Shown here: positions 26,327 to 34,011 of the stretch, one piece after another
How the letters are laid out: each line of letters opens with the position of its first letter
Numbering within the stretch: position 1 is the stretch's first letter
Assembly (NCBI GenBank): GCA_013152545.1
Contig: JAADGF010000016.1
Location: 1 to 38,226 of the forward strand
DNA length: 38,226 bases
Direction: 5' to 3'
Source: Gammaproteobacteria bacterium
GTDB taxonomy: Bacteria; Pseudomonadota; Gammaproteobacteria; SZUA-152
Notes under the pieces: generated by a model
Databases searched by the model: none
Told to the model about the DNA's origin: nothing
Seen by the model: the letters and a program-made list of their open reading frames with translations, nothing else
Translations under genes and position numbers: made by a program

Positions 26327-26752
26327 TCAGGCCATGACCAAACTTAATACACCACCAATCATCATTGCAATGCCCATAGCGAGTATCATCCAGTCACCTT
26401 GTGCGCTGGGCTCAAGGGTTGCTATTTCATGTTGTTCGGGGTTGTAAAATACCTCTACTGTAGCACCAGCGGGATATTTGTCGTTATAGGCTTTGGTAAA
26501 TTCTGGTAGTGGATGTGTGCCTTCGGGGAATTCAAATTGCTTTTGGTATTTCTTGCCATCAAGGTGGTAGCTGAAAACAATTTCCGGCAGCAGGTCATTG
26601 TTGGCCGATGTAGGACTGGACGTTTCGATGATGCCGGTGGTGCGTGGCCATTGTTTGATTTTGCGTGTTTTTTGTAGAACTAGCCAGCCCCAAACGCTGA
26701 TGCCGATGCCGCCAAGAGTGGTGAATGTGAGAATGATAGAATAGAAATTCAT
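26327..26752 (-). CDS. DUF3592 domain membrane protein
   Basis: Small membrane protein of 141 residues. Two hydrophobic segments flank a soluble beta-rich middle: about 5-24 (IILTFTTLGGIGISVWGWLV) and about 120-139 (WMILAMGIAMMIGGVLSLVM). The middle has WPRTTGIIETS, EIVFSYHLDGKKYQ and AGATVEVFYNPEQHEIATLE, the usual DUF3592 signature of a small beta domain ending in YNPxxP-like sequence. The function is not established. I chose the ATG at 26752 because it puts the first helix at the N-terminus as in relatives; a longer start at 26797 is possible but no strong Shine-Dalgarno sequence separates them. It is flanked on both sides by family-A elements. Confidence 0.8.
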   Translation of the reverse strand: MNFYSIILTFTTLGGIGISVWGWLVLQKTRKIKQWPRTTGIIETSSPTSANNDLLPEIVFSYHLDGKKYQKQFEFPEGTHPLPEFTKAYNDKYPAGATVEVFYNPEQHEIATLEPSAQGDWMILAMGIAMMIGGVLSLVMA

Positions 26753-27218
26753 GGCGCTATTATGTCTCAAAGGCGTGCAAAATTGTACTGAAGTCATTAT
26801 GTTTTTTCAGATTGATCGTAAGCTGTGGGGTGCGTTTAGTCGATATGTATTAATTCGATCAATTGGGTTTGGCCGATATTGTACCTATGTTCTTCTACGT
26901 CTGGGTATATAAACCTCACACATCAATTGATGTCTCCTGCGAACGGTTATCGCACAGAATCTAAAAGATTTTTTGTGAATTTTGAACTCACTGTAGGGGG
27001 GATACGCTGTCGTCCAAAAAACCTCAACAGTCTTTTACCTTCAGCATTCTAGTCGCTCTCGTGACGATTCAACTGATACCGAGTGGTCGCTGGATAATTG
27101 CAAAGAATTTCAATAATGTCGCCACGAAATAAATTGGCTATGCAATGATGCCGAAACCTGAGGGATAAATGATGCATGTTAACGATTAAATAAGGTGGCT
27201 AAAGTGGGGGCTTTGTCC
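26753..27218. other. Intergenic stretch with family-A copy 3
   Basis: Contains family-A copy 3 (26914-27077) in AT-rich sequence. No convincing gene. Confidence 0.45.
26914..27077. repeat. MITE-like element, family A, copy 3
   Basis: It starts CCTCACACATCAATTGATGT and ends GATTCAACTGAT, with the same internal AATCTAAAAGATTTTTTG arm, GATACGCTGTCGTCCAAAAA core and CTTTCAGC-like right part (CAGCATTCTAGTCGCTCTCG). It lies about 850 bases from copy 2, in the same orientation. Confidence 0.75.
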
Positions 27219-27530
27219 TTATTGTGAGCGAAAGAATGAGCATGTAATAACGTCGCTGCTTGACATCTCGGTCTCTGCTTCAGGTTCGGTCCTGTCTCCC
27301 TCCGTGTGTTTTGTGTTATTTATGTTGGATGGATGCTTTTTGTCGACCATTAGTTTTTGTTTTTTCTTGAAATTTTTGTAATGGCCGTTGTTTCTTAACA
27401 TGGCTTTTCGCGGCAAGTCAAGTGGTTTCCGCCATTCGGTAAGGGGCATCAAAAATGGTAGGTTACGGAAAATAACTTGTTTTACAGCCGGATTGTTATA
27501 AAATCGCCGCAACGTTTTGTTTGCATGCAA
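27219..27530 (-). CDS. Hypothetical protein, uncertain
   Basis: Possible protein of 103 residues that I do not recognise. It opens MHANKTLRRFYNN and has a basic centre (NGHYKNFKKKQKLMVDKKHP) and an acidic tail (EGDRTEPEAETEMSSS). No signal peptide, membrane helix or known motif is visible, and no clear Shine-Dalgarno sequence precedes the ATG. The first half has protein-like composition; the second looks low in complexity. It may be a small real gene or a chance frame in a gene-poor region. Confidence 0.25.
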   Translation of the reverse strand: MHANKTLRRFYNNPAVKQVIFRNLPFLMPLTEWRKPLDLPRKAMLRNNGHYKNFKKKQKLMVDKKHPSNINNTKHTEGDRTEPEAETEMSSSDVITCSFFRSQ

Positions 27531-28086
27531 GCATATTTAAGTTGTGCTATTGATTCTTGTGGTGGTGCGTTTTGAGAATGGTTGGTGCGATGTCGTTGTA
27601 AGCAAAACAGGTGTGTTCATTCAGGTATGGCCGCTGGAGCGCTTGGGAGGGGATGTCCGAGAACTAAGGCGTCTCTATTTGAAGACGTTATTTTTACCCA
27701 TTTTTCTGCTTATTTTTATTAAACAGAAATAACTATTCGCCTCCAATGATTGAAAAAAGGGCTCAACATTGCTTTTCCTCACGATAATGCCTGCGCGTGG
27801 TACAGCTTCCTGGTAACTATGTGCATTATCAATGCTGTAACATCAATACTCTAAATTCAGTTTATTGCGAAAATGCCAACATGGGAATTGTGGAAACTTT
27901 GTGAAGACTAGATCGCTTATTAGGGTATTTCAAATTTATGTGAGTTACAATTTTTAACCGCGCAGGGGCGGTTGTGAGAGCGTCGCCGCTGTTTTCTTGA
28001 TTGGCTTCAAACAAAAAGTGCTGTAACCATTGACGGTAAATTTTTTAACTGTGTTAAGTCAACAAACAAAAAAGAGGAAATATTTG
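27531..28086. other. Gap upstream of the outer-membrane protein gene
   Basis: No supported gene in 556 bases. AACCGC and GCGGTT near 27957-27974 form a short hairpin upstream of the outer-membrane protein gene; its role is unknown. Confidence 0.35.
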
Positions 28087-29049
28087 ATGAAAAATGTCTT
28101 ATTAGTTGTGGCGGGAGCGATGGTATTTACGGCCAGCGCAAAAGCAGCCGGGTTACAAGATGTCCAAGTGGACGGGTTTGTGGATATTGTCTGGACGTTG
28201 TCCGATGGAACGGACATCGGTATCAACGGCGACGAAGGGCAATTTAGTACCACTGGTGAACTGGATTTCAAAACCAAGTTAAGTGATCAAGCAAGCCTGC
28301 GTTTGGATGCTGATTTAAATTCGACCGGTGGTGGTGATTCCGGTCGTTTGGAGCAGGCGTTTGTCAGTTGGAATATTGATAACAACCTGGCGCTTAAAGC
28401 TGGCATATTCAATAACAATCTTAGTTGGGAAAAAGAAGACGCCCCTGATTTGTATCAAATTACCCATGGTCAGTTATATAACATTTGGAATACACAAACG
28501 GATTTGGATGGTAATAATTTAGCGGGACTGGAACTCTCTTATAATGCAGGAAATTTTACGGCCTTTGTAGGGTATCTTAATGATCTGGGTGGTATTCAAG
28601 AAGAAAACTCTGTTAAGTTTGCGGCTGAAATACGTGCGTCGCAGGATCTTGAAGTGGTTGTCGGGCTGATTACACAAGATGCCGGTGTAGAGAATATTAT
28701 TGATGTAAACGCCACTTTTAAAGTCAATAATCAATTAATGTTGGGTGGCGAGCTGCTTTTCCCTGATGAACTGATAGAAAGTGGTTTGATGATAATGGCT
28801 AATTTTCAAATGAACCCGAAGTTTAGTGCTACTGTGCGTTATGATCGGGTGAGCTATGATGTCGATGCGGATGATACTTCATCAGTTACACTGGCGGGGC
28901 TTTATACTTTGGCGAATAATCTGTTTGCTAACGCGGAAATTCGAATGAATGATGACGATAATATCCCAACGGCAGCTCAAGCGTCTGGTTTTCTCATCGG
29001 CGAAGGTGATGGTAATACCGTTCATTTGGAATTGATTGCAACGTTCTAA
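28087..29049 (+). CDS. Outer-membrane beta-barrel protein
   Basis: Secreted protein of 320 residues. The signal peptide KNVLLVVAGAMVFTASAKA is cleaved near residue 21. The mature protein alternates short amphipathic strands with acidic loops and ends in ELIATF, with the C-terminal phenylalanine used by the barrel-assembly machinery. Long stretches such as GNFTAFVGYLNDLGGI and FSATVRYDRVSYDVD are typical strand pairs. It resembles porin-like barrel proteins of proteobacteria but I cannot name a specific family or substrate. I chose ATG 28087, preceded by GAGGAAAT, over an upstream TTG. It stands alone in the plus strand, with family-B repeat remains 65 bases downstream. Confidence 0.75.
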   Translation: MKNVLLVVAGAMVFTASAKAAGLQDVQVDGFVDIVWTLSDGTDIGINGDEGQFSTTGELDFKTKLSDQASLRLDADLNSTGGGDSGRLEQAFVSWNIDNNLALKAGIFNNNLSWEKEDAPDLYQITHGQLYNIWNTQTDLDGNNLAGLELSYNAGNFTAFVGYLNDLGGIQEENSVKFAAEIRASQDLEVVVGLITQDAGVENIIDVNATFKVNNQLMLGGELLFPDELIESGLMIMANFQMNPKFSATVRYDRVSYDVDADDTSSVTLAGLYTLANNLFANAEIRMNDDDNIPTAAQASGFLIGEGDGNTVHLELIATF

Positions 29050-29409
29050 CAATCGAAAACGGTTTTGTTATGCCGGAGGTCGGAATGGGAGGCAAGGATA
29101 GCTTCCCATGCTTCGATATACTTGTGGCGTTTGAGATTTAGGTTATAAGTGTGCGTCATATTCATTTTTATAATACCACCAAAAGTAGGCGCTTTGTTCA
29201 CATGGATGTTAAGTTTACAAGATTTTTAATATTGATAGAAAGCTGCCAGTAGTGATGAACATGAAACGTTACCAGACTCTAATGTTTTTTATTCCGACTT
29301 GGCAATGGAATGTCCACTTGCAATATGCGTTGGGTGCTTGATTTTTCAGCGATTGGTTGTTGCCATGGCTTGCCCCATAACATATGCATAATATTAAAAG
29401 GAAATTTTT
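29050..29409. other. Intergenic stretch with a family-B end
   Basis: The 360 bases include the family-B end at 29115-29162. No gene was seen. AAAAGGAA just before 29410 is the likely ribosome-binding site of the next gene. Confidence 0.45.
29115..29162. repeat. Single left end of repeat family B
   Basis: ATACTTGTGGCGTTTGAGATTTAGG then TTATAAGTGTGCGTCATATT repeats the left end of the 13031-13198 element almost base for base. The right half is missing. Confidence 0.7.
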
Positions 29410-29919
29410 ATGATACATATGATTTGTGGTCCTGTAGGCTCAGGAAAAACAACCATAGCGCATCGCCTTGCTGATGAGCATGGTGCCATTTGTTTCTCGG
29501 AAGACGAATGGTTAAACACGTTATTTTTTGCTGATGTGCGGCCAGGCCTTATGGATGAACCAAGTGAGCAAATTGCTCAATGGGCTGTCGAAAGGTATCT
29601 TCGGTGCCGGGTCCAAATTTGGTTGCTTTGCGAGCAGTTACTGACGCAAGGGGGGCAGGTCATTCTTGATGGAGGGTTATCCACCAAAGAGCAACGGGAC
29701 ATGCTTAAAGCAAAGGCGGTTACCAGGGGCTTTCCATACCAACTGTATTATGTTGATTCCGATCATCATATTAGAAAAAATCGAGTTATTAAACGGAACT
29801 TGGAAAAACCGAAAACCTTTTCGATAGAAGTAACATCCGAGTTGTTTGATCTTCTTGAAGAGTGTTTCGAGCCACCCGTGGATGAAGAGTTGATCAATGC
29901 GATTGTTATTAAAACCTAA
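29410..29919 (+). CDS. P-loop kinase (AAA family, PF13671-like)
   Basis: Small cytoplasmic ATP-binding protein of 169 residues. Walker A is MICGPVGSGKTTIAHRL at the N-terminus. SEDEWLNTLF and GGQVILDGGLSTKEQRD follow, and a lid-like KNRVIKRNLEKP. This is the PF13671/COG0645 group of predicted nucleoside- or sugar-kinase-like proteins. The second domain of the fused protein at 9185-10774 belongs to the same group. The substrate is unknown. ATG 29410 is preceded by AAAAGGAA. A terminator hairpin lies over its stop codon. Confidence 0.8.
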   Translation: MIHMICGPVGSGKTTIAHRLADEHGAICFSEDEWLNTLFFADVRPGLMDEPSEQIAQWAVERYLRCRVQIWLLCEQLLTQGGQVILDGGLSTKEQRDMLKAKAVTRGFPYQLYYVDSDHHIRKNRVIKRNLEKPKTFSIEVTSELFDLLEECFEPPVDEELINAIVIKT

Positions 29920-29939
29920 CGTTTGCGGCGTTAGGTTTT
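29911..29939 (+). terminator. Terminator of the P-loop kinase gene
   Basis: AAAACCTAACG (29911-29921) pairs perfectly with CGTTAGGTTTT (29929-29939) around a 7-base loop, ending in TTTT. The stem contains the stop codon. Its symmetry could let it work in both directions. Confidence 0.75.
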
Positions 29940-30119
29940 GCGGCTTAGTTGTTGTGCACTTGAGCGAGTGGGTAATGAAATAATACGGCTATTTAGCGTT
30001 CAGCCGTGTTTTTTACGTCGAGTGCTTCCAGTTGAAGCAGGGTATGGGCAGCAACTGTTTCTTTTGGCATTTATGTTACAGTAACTACAGCAACTATAGT
30101 GAGTGGCTGTTTAGTGCCA

Positions 30120-30614
30120 TTACATCACCTTGTCCTTAATAGCATTTCGTGTTTCTTCAATAATGTTCATTTTTTGAAATACGACAGCAACTAGTATACC
30201 GTAAATTGCGAGTGCGATTGCGCCATTGGTCAGTTGAAGTAGAATCAGCTGTGATGGATATATAATTAGGGTCCATTGATTAAATGCCTCAGGTATATGA
30301 GTGAGTGCGCCAATTAATAAACCAAAATATAAGCCTTTTTTCCAGCCTTTGCCTGGCATGATTTTATAAAAAAACAAGTATAAGTAAATAAAGGATGACA
30401 GGAAAACAATGTGAAAAATAGTCCTAAGCATCACCCAGTTATCCAGGCCGCCAACGAATTCATAGGGTTTTATTGATGGGTGATGGATAAATTGGGCACT
30501 TATTTCCTTTACAATGGGGTTCGCCCAGAGTAAATAAAATACAAACATCTGGAATATAATGACCAGCGTGCTCCATAACACGGCTTTTTTGTAATTCACT
30601 ATAATTTGTTTCAT
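30120..30614 (-). CDS. Four-helix inner-membrane protein of unknown function
   Basis: Protein of 164 residues that I do not recognise. Four hydrophobic segments are visible: about 11-31 (VLWSTLVIIFQMFVFYLL), 63-85 (IFHIVFLSSFIYLYLFF), 92-105 (KGLYFGLLIGALTH) and 125-150. After the third helix comes IPEAFNQWTLIIYPSQ, a distinctive loop. The ATG at 30614 has no strong Shine-Dalgarno sequence. No neighbour suggests a role. Confidence 0.6.
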   Translation of the reverse strand: MKQIIVNYKKAVLWSTLVIIFQMFVFYLLWANPIVKEISAQFIHHPSIKPYEFVGGLDNWVMLRTIFHIVFLSSFIYLYLFFYKIMPGKGWKKGLYFGLLIGALTHIPEAFNQWTLIIYPSQLILLQLTNGAIALAIYGILVAVVFQKMNIIEETRNAIKDKVM

Positions 30615-31023
30615 TTGGTAACTAAATCCTTTTGACTAAATATACATCCCGGCAATTCCCAGCCTCAGCGTGGTAAACAGCTCACTGCGGCTGGATTGTA
30701 TTGAATGGTACCCGATTTGTCTAAGGCTATTGTTGCATACCCATTGCTGGCGGCTATTCTCGGACAGGCTCCTCGTCGATTTCACAACGATTCAACTGAT
30801 TAAGATAGAATAATTCGGTATGTTTGGGACTGTCGACGTTAGAAAAATTAATTGGATCATGAGGTCTGGAGCAAGCGCTTGAATCGACTCGTGATACGAA
30901 ACAGCGTTTTGTCGTCAATATTCTTGTCGTTAATTAAGGTGGGGACGAATTTTTTTGTTGCGTTATAGATACTAATACATTGATGTTGCGCTCTGTATTC
31001 GTGCTTAACTGAGGATGTTAGGT
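30615..31023. other. Intergenic stretch with stray repeat ends
   Basis: The 409 bases hold a lone family-C end (CTATTCTCGGACAGGCTCC, 30754-30772) and a lone family-A end (GATTCAACTGAT, 30789-30800) only 16 bases apart. No gene. Confidence 0.5.
30754..30772. repeat. Single end of repeat family C
   Basis: Identical over 19 bases to the right end of the element at 14568-14748. No opposite end lies nearby. Confidence 0.7.
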
Positions 31024-32004
31024 TTAACCGCCTGTCATGGACATAAAACGGACCACTTGTTCCGGTTTTTCACTAAATTCGTGTTTTTCAGGTTTTAAGG
31101 CAATGGCTTTAATGAGGGTGTCTTTAAGTGCTTGGTCACTAATACCTTGTCTTAATAATGGTCGTAGCACCAGTTTGTCGGATTGTCCAAGACAGAGATA
31201 CAGTGTGCCATCCACAGAGAGCCGCACACGGTTGCAGGTATCGCAAAAGTGTTGCGATATGGGGGTGATAAAACCAATGTTTAAATCAGTTCCAGCGATT
31301 TTTAGGTATTGTGCTGGTCCGCCGCCGTGCATTACGCTGGGGGTTAGAGTATATTTTCGGCTCAGCTGGGTTTTGATTTTTTCGAGATCAATGAAGTGAT
31401 TGCTAGCGTTACGCCCTGTGTCACCGATGGGCATGGTCTCGATAAAGCGCAATGTAAAACCGTGTTTGATGCAAAATTCCACCATACTTTCGACTTCGTC
31501 GTCATTAACGTCTTTCATTAAAACCATGTTAATTTTGACGGGATGGAACCCTGCCTGCTTAGCGGCCATTAGTCCAGCAATGACTTTATCCAGTTTGCCA
31601 CCATTAGTTATACGATTAAAGCGCTTTGCGTCCAGGCTGTCCAGGCTAACATTAAGGCGCGAGATATTGGCGGCCTTTAAATCCTGGGCGTGGCGTGCCA
31701 GTTGTACTGCATTGGTGCTGAGAGACAAGTCTTCGATACGAGGTAGCTGTGAGATTTTTTTAGCCAGCGTTGCAATATTTTTTCTCACCAGAGGTTCACC
31801 GCCAGTGATCCGAATCCGGTGTACGCCGAGTTCACTGAAAGCTCTAATTACGCGTGTAATTTCGGCAAAACTAAGCCAGTGATCCGGTTCTTCAAAATCT
31901 TTGTAACCTTTGGGCAGGCAATAAAAGCAACGTAAATCACATCGATCCGTGACGGATAACCGTATATATTCTATTGCTCGGCCAAAGGGGTCAATAAGCG
32001 CCAT
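31024..32004 (-). CDS. moaA: GTP 3',8-cyclase MoaA
   Basis: Radical-SAM enzyme for the first step of molybdenum cofactor synthesis, turning GTP into 3',8-cyclo-GTP. It has 326 residues from ATG 32004. The N-terminal cluster motif is CDLRCFYC (C-x3-C-x2-C), followed by ITGGEPLVRKN and LSTNAVQLARHA. The second cluster lies in CDTCNRVRLSVDGTLYLC, and the C-terminus ends in the essential Gly-Gly. It is downstream of soeABC on the same strand with a gap of 129 bases to soeC, so it probably supplies cofactor for that enzyme. An in-frame TTG 15 bases upstream is possible, but ATG gives the usual start. Confidence 0.96.
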   Translation of the reverse strand: MALIDPFGRAIEYIRLSVTDRCDLRCFYCLPKGYKDFEEPDHWLSFAEITRVIRAFSELGVHRIRITGGEPLVRKNIATLAKKISQLPRIEDLSLSTNAVQLARHAQDLKAANISRLNVSLDSLDAKRFNRITNGGKLDKVIAGLMAAKQAGFHPVKINMVLMKDVNDDEVESMVEFCIKHGFTLRFIETMPIGDTGRNASNHFIDLEKIKTQLSRKYTLTPSVMHGGGPAQYLKIAGTDLNIGFITPISQHFCDTCNRVRLSVDGTLYLCLGQSDKLVLRPLLRQGISDQALKDTLIKAIALKPEKHEFSEKPEQVVRFMSMTGG

Positions 32005-32133
32005 AGTTAACAATGCCAATGGGTATGAGGTAACGACAACTTTAATGTATTCGCTAATTGACTGACTCGGGTTTCTCGGGGTGCGCTACTAACTCAGCAA
32101 ACTCCATCCTTGTTAGTTCTTGTGTGTGCATGC

Positions 32134-33111
32134 TTATATGGTTTGGTAATATAGGTTTTGCGGATGTTTGGCTTGTGCAAAGAAAAACCAGCGTTCGGCG
32201 ATTAAGCCTAGGTATTGCAGCACAAAAGCCAGTACAAATAATATTAACATGTGCTGGTTGGTTAAACCCAGACTTAAAAGTGCAATCGGTACGGGAAACA
32301 CCAATACAAGAAAAATCCATTTAACTGATTTAAAAAACATCGCGGTTTTGCCGTGAAAAAATTCCCGGGTATTGAAGGAGCCTCCCATTGCACCCTGTGC
32401 TTTTTGCTGAATTTGATTATGCCGCACGCCGATGGCTGTGGTTAAATTGGATTTGTGCTTAAGTCGATAGTTCCGTATCAGGGATGCGCCTCGTGTGAAA
32501 AAAGCGAATACGGTGAAAATAATGGCCCACAGAGTCATAAAACCCAATAGTGGCGATTGTTGTACATGGGTATAAACTGCTGCGAGGCTAAACCCAGATG
32601 CGATGCCAAACAAAGTGTAATTGATCGGGGTTAATGGCGTGTGCCATTCCTGTAAAAATTTAAGGCAAGCGTAAATCATTCCTGTGCAAATAAATAAGGC
32701 AAAACAGGTAATTATACCGATGACACCGACGATAATGGTTAAGCCACCTTTTGGAATTGCCACCGTGGCGTGTATCGGGGGGTTGATGCCGAAAAAATGT
32801 AATGTGCCGTAAATGAATACCATTAACATAAACAGGGGCAGTACAATCACTTCACGGGATAACCATGATGTGCGCCATTGCGTGGCGGAACGCCAAGCAC
32901 GCTCAGGATGCCCTAAGTGGAAGAAAGAAGCAATTAAGCCGCCCGTCAGCAAGGTGAGCGCTAAAATACTGCCGTAGGCGTAAAATGCCCCCGTTTGTTG
33001 CGGAATGTTTTCCAGCCGTGTGTAACATTGCGCAGCGAACAGCGCTAAAAATAAGCCCTGGCCTGCGCCAATAAGCGTTGTTAAAAAAATCACTGAAAAA
33101 GGGGGATGCAT
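32134..33111 (-). CDS. soeC: Membrane anchor subunit of the molybdoenzyme (SoeC/DmsC-like)
   Basis: Inner-membrane subunit of 325 residues with about eight hydrophobic segments, starting FSVIFLTTLIGAGQGLFLAL. The stretch ASFFHLGHPERAWRSATQWR followed by TSWLSREVI is a DmsC-family signature near the quinone site. It would pass electrons from the iron-sulfur subunit to the quinone pool. Together with soeA and soeB the set is SoeABC-like. A 171-base gap separates it from soeB, so it is less tightly coupled. DmsC belongs to the same family, so the subunit alone does not decide the substrate. Confidence 0.85.
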   Translation of the reverse strand: MHPPFSVIFLTTLIGAGQGLFLALFAAQCYTRLENIPQQTGAFYAYGSILALTLLTGGLIASFFHLGHPERAWRSATQWRTSWLSREVIVLPLFMLMVFIYGTLHFFGINPPIHATVAIPKGGLTIIVGVIGIITCFALFICTGMIYACLKFLQEWHTPLTPINYTLFGIASGFSLAAVYTHVQQSPLLGFMTLWAIIFTVFAFFTRGASLIRNYRLKHKSNLTTAIGVRHNQIQQKAQGAMGGSFNTREFFHGKTAMFFKSVKWIFLVLVFPVPIALLSLGLTNQHMLILFVLAFVLQYLGLIAERWFFFAQAKHPQNLYYQTI

Positions 33112-33238
33112 TGCTGGTTAAACTCCTGCGACTCTCTGAATTTCTACTGAACATGTATGCTCGCCACGAATAGGGCTTCTCACTGTACGATAATTTACAG
33201 TTTTACATGCTGTTCAATTGATGATGTTAGGTTGAAAT

Positions 33239-33275
33239 AAAAAACCGCCCCGGGATTATTGCCGAGCCGTTTCGA
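33239..33275 (-). terminator. Possible weak terminator between soeB and soeC
   Basis: On the minus strand GGCTCGG and CCCGGGGC can pair with a bulge, followed by TTTTTTATT. It may lower expression of the downstream anchor gene. Pairing is imperfect, so confidence is low. Confidence 0.3.
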
Positions 33276-33282
33276 CAATGAG

Positions 33283-34011
33283 CTACCACGTTGTGACATC
33301 CTCCAGGAAGGGACCATCCTCGTCAGTGGATAAGCGGCCTTCTTTCTTGAGCGGATTATCGACACGCGTAAGTTTATCGTCGTGAATATGCAGTTTGGTT
33401 TTTTGCCGTGGTAAGTAGTGGTTTGCTGGAAGGGTGCCCCATTCAGGCATTAGTGCATAGCCCCCTTTTTCGCGAATCGCGACGGACACCTCTGAGTCCG
33501 GGTCATGCACGTCGCCAAACAATCGTGCGCTGGTGGGGCACGACATGACGCAGGCAGGTTTGCGTTCTTGCTCGGGCAAGTCTTTATCATAAATACGATC
33601 AACACAAAGGGTGCATTTTTTCATCACCTTTTCGTGTTCATCCAATTCGCGTGCGCCATAAGGGCAGGCCCATGAACAATAACCACAGCCGATGCATTTG
33701 TCGTAATCCACTAAAACAATGCCATCTTCTTTACGTTTATAACTCGCACCAGTGGGGCATACGGGCACACAGGGTGGGTCTTCACAATGCAAACAGCTTT
33801 TAGGGAAGTGAACCGTTTCAGTGTCAGGAAAAGTGCCGACTTCAAATGTTTGCACGCGATTAAAAAAGGTCCCCGTTGGTTCTGCTGCATAGGGGTTATC
33901 GTCACACATAGTGCCGGCAGACCCAGACGTATTCCACTGCTTGCAACTGGTGACGCAAGCGTGACAGCCGACACAGACATTAAGATCAATGACCAATGCT
34001 AATTGTGTCAT
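33283..34011 (-). CDS. soeB: Iron-sulfur subunit of the molybdoenzyme (SoeB/DmsB-like)
   Basis: Cytoplasmic four-cluster ferredoxin subunit of 242 residues. Cys13, 16, 19 and 23 (CVGCHACVTSC) form the first cluster site. CLHCEDPPCVPVCPTGA, CIGCGYCSWACPYGA and CTLCVDRIY with CVMSCPTSAR supply the others. It links SoeA to the membrane subunit. I chose ATG 34011 instead of the longer frame: it overlaps the soeA stop by four bases (ATGA), has AAGGAG at the end of soeA, and starts the ferredoxin right away. DmsB of DMSO reductase has the same layout. Confidence 0.92.
   Translation of the reverse strand: MTQLALVIDLNVCVGCHACVTSCKQWNTSGSAGTMCDDNPYAAEPTGTFFNRVQTFEVGTFPDTETVHFPKSCLHCEDPPCVPVCPTGASYKRKEDGIVLVDYDKCIGCGYCSWACPYGARELDEHEKVMKKCTLCVDRIYDKDLPEQERKPACVMSCPTSARLFGDVHDPDSEVSVAIREKGGYALMPEWGTLPANHYLPRQKTKLHIHDDKLTRVDNPLKKEGRLSTDEDGPFLEDVTTW

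Noticed and set aside
27544-27732. Open frame of 62 codons on the plus strand
   Set aside because: Short, no family resemblance and no clear ribosome-binding site in a gene-poor gap.
31037-31882. Long open frames on the plus strand opposite moaA
   Set aside because: They mirror the well-supported moaA gene and carry no motif of their own.
32054-32320. Overlapping open frame of 88 codons on the minus strand at the end of soeC
   Set aside because: Mostly overlaps the soeC membrane gene in another frame; no independent support.
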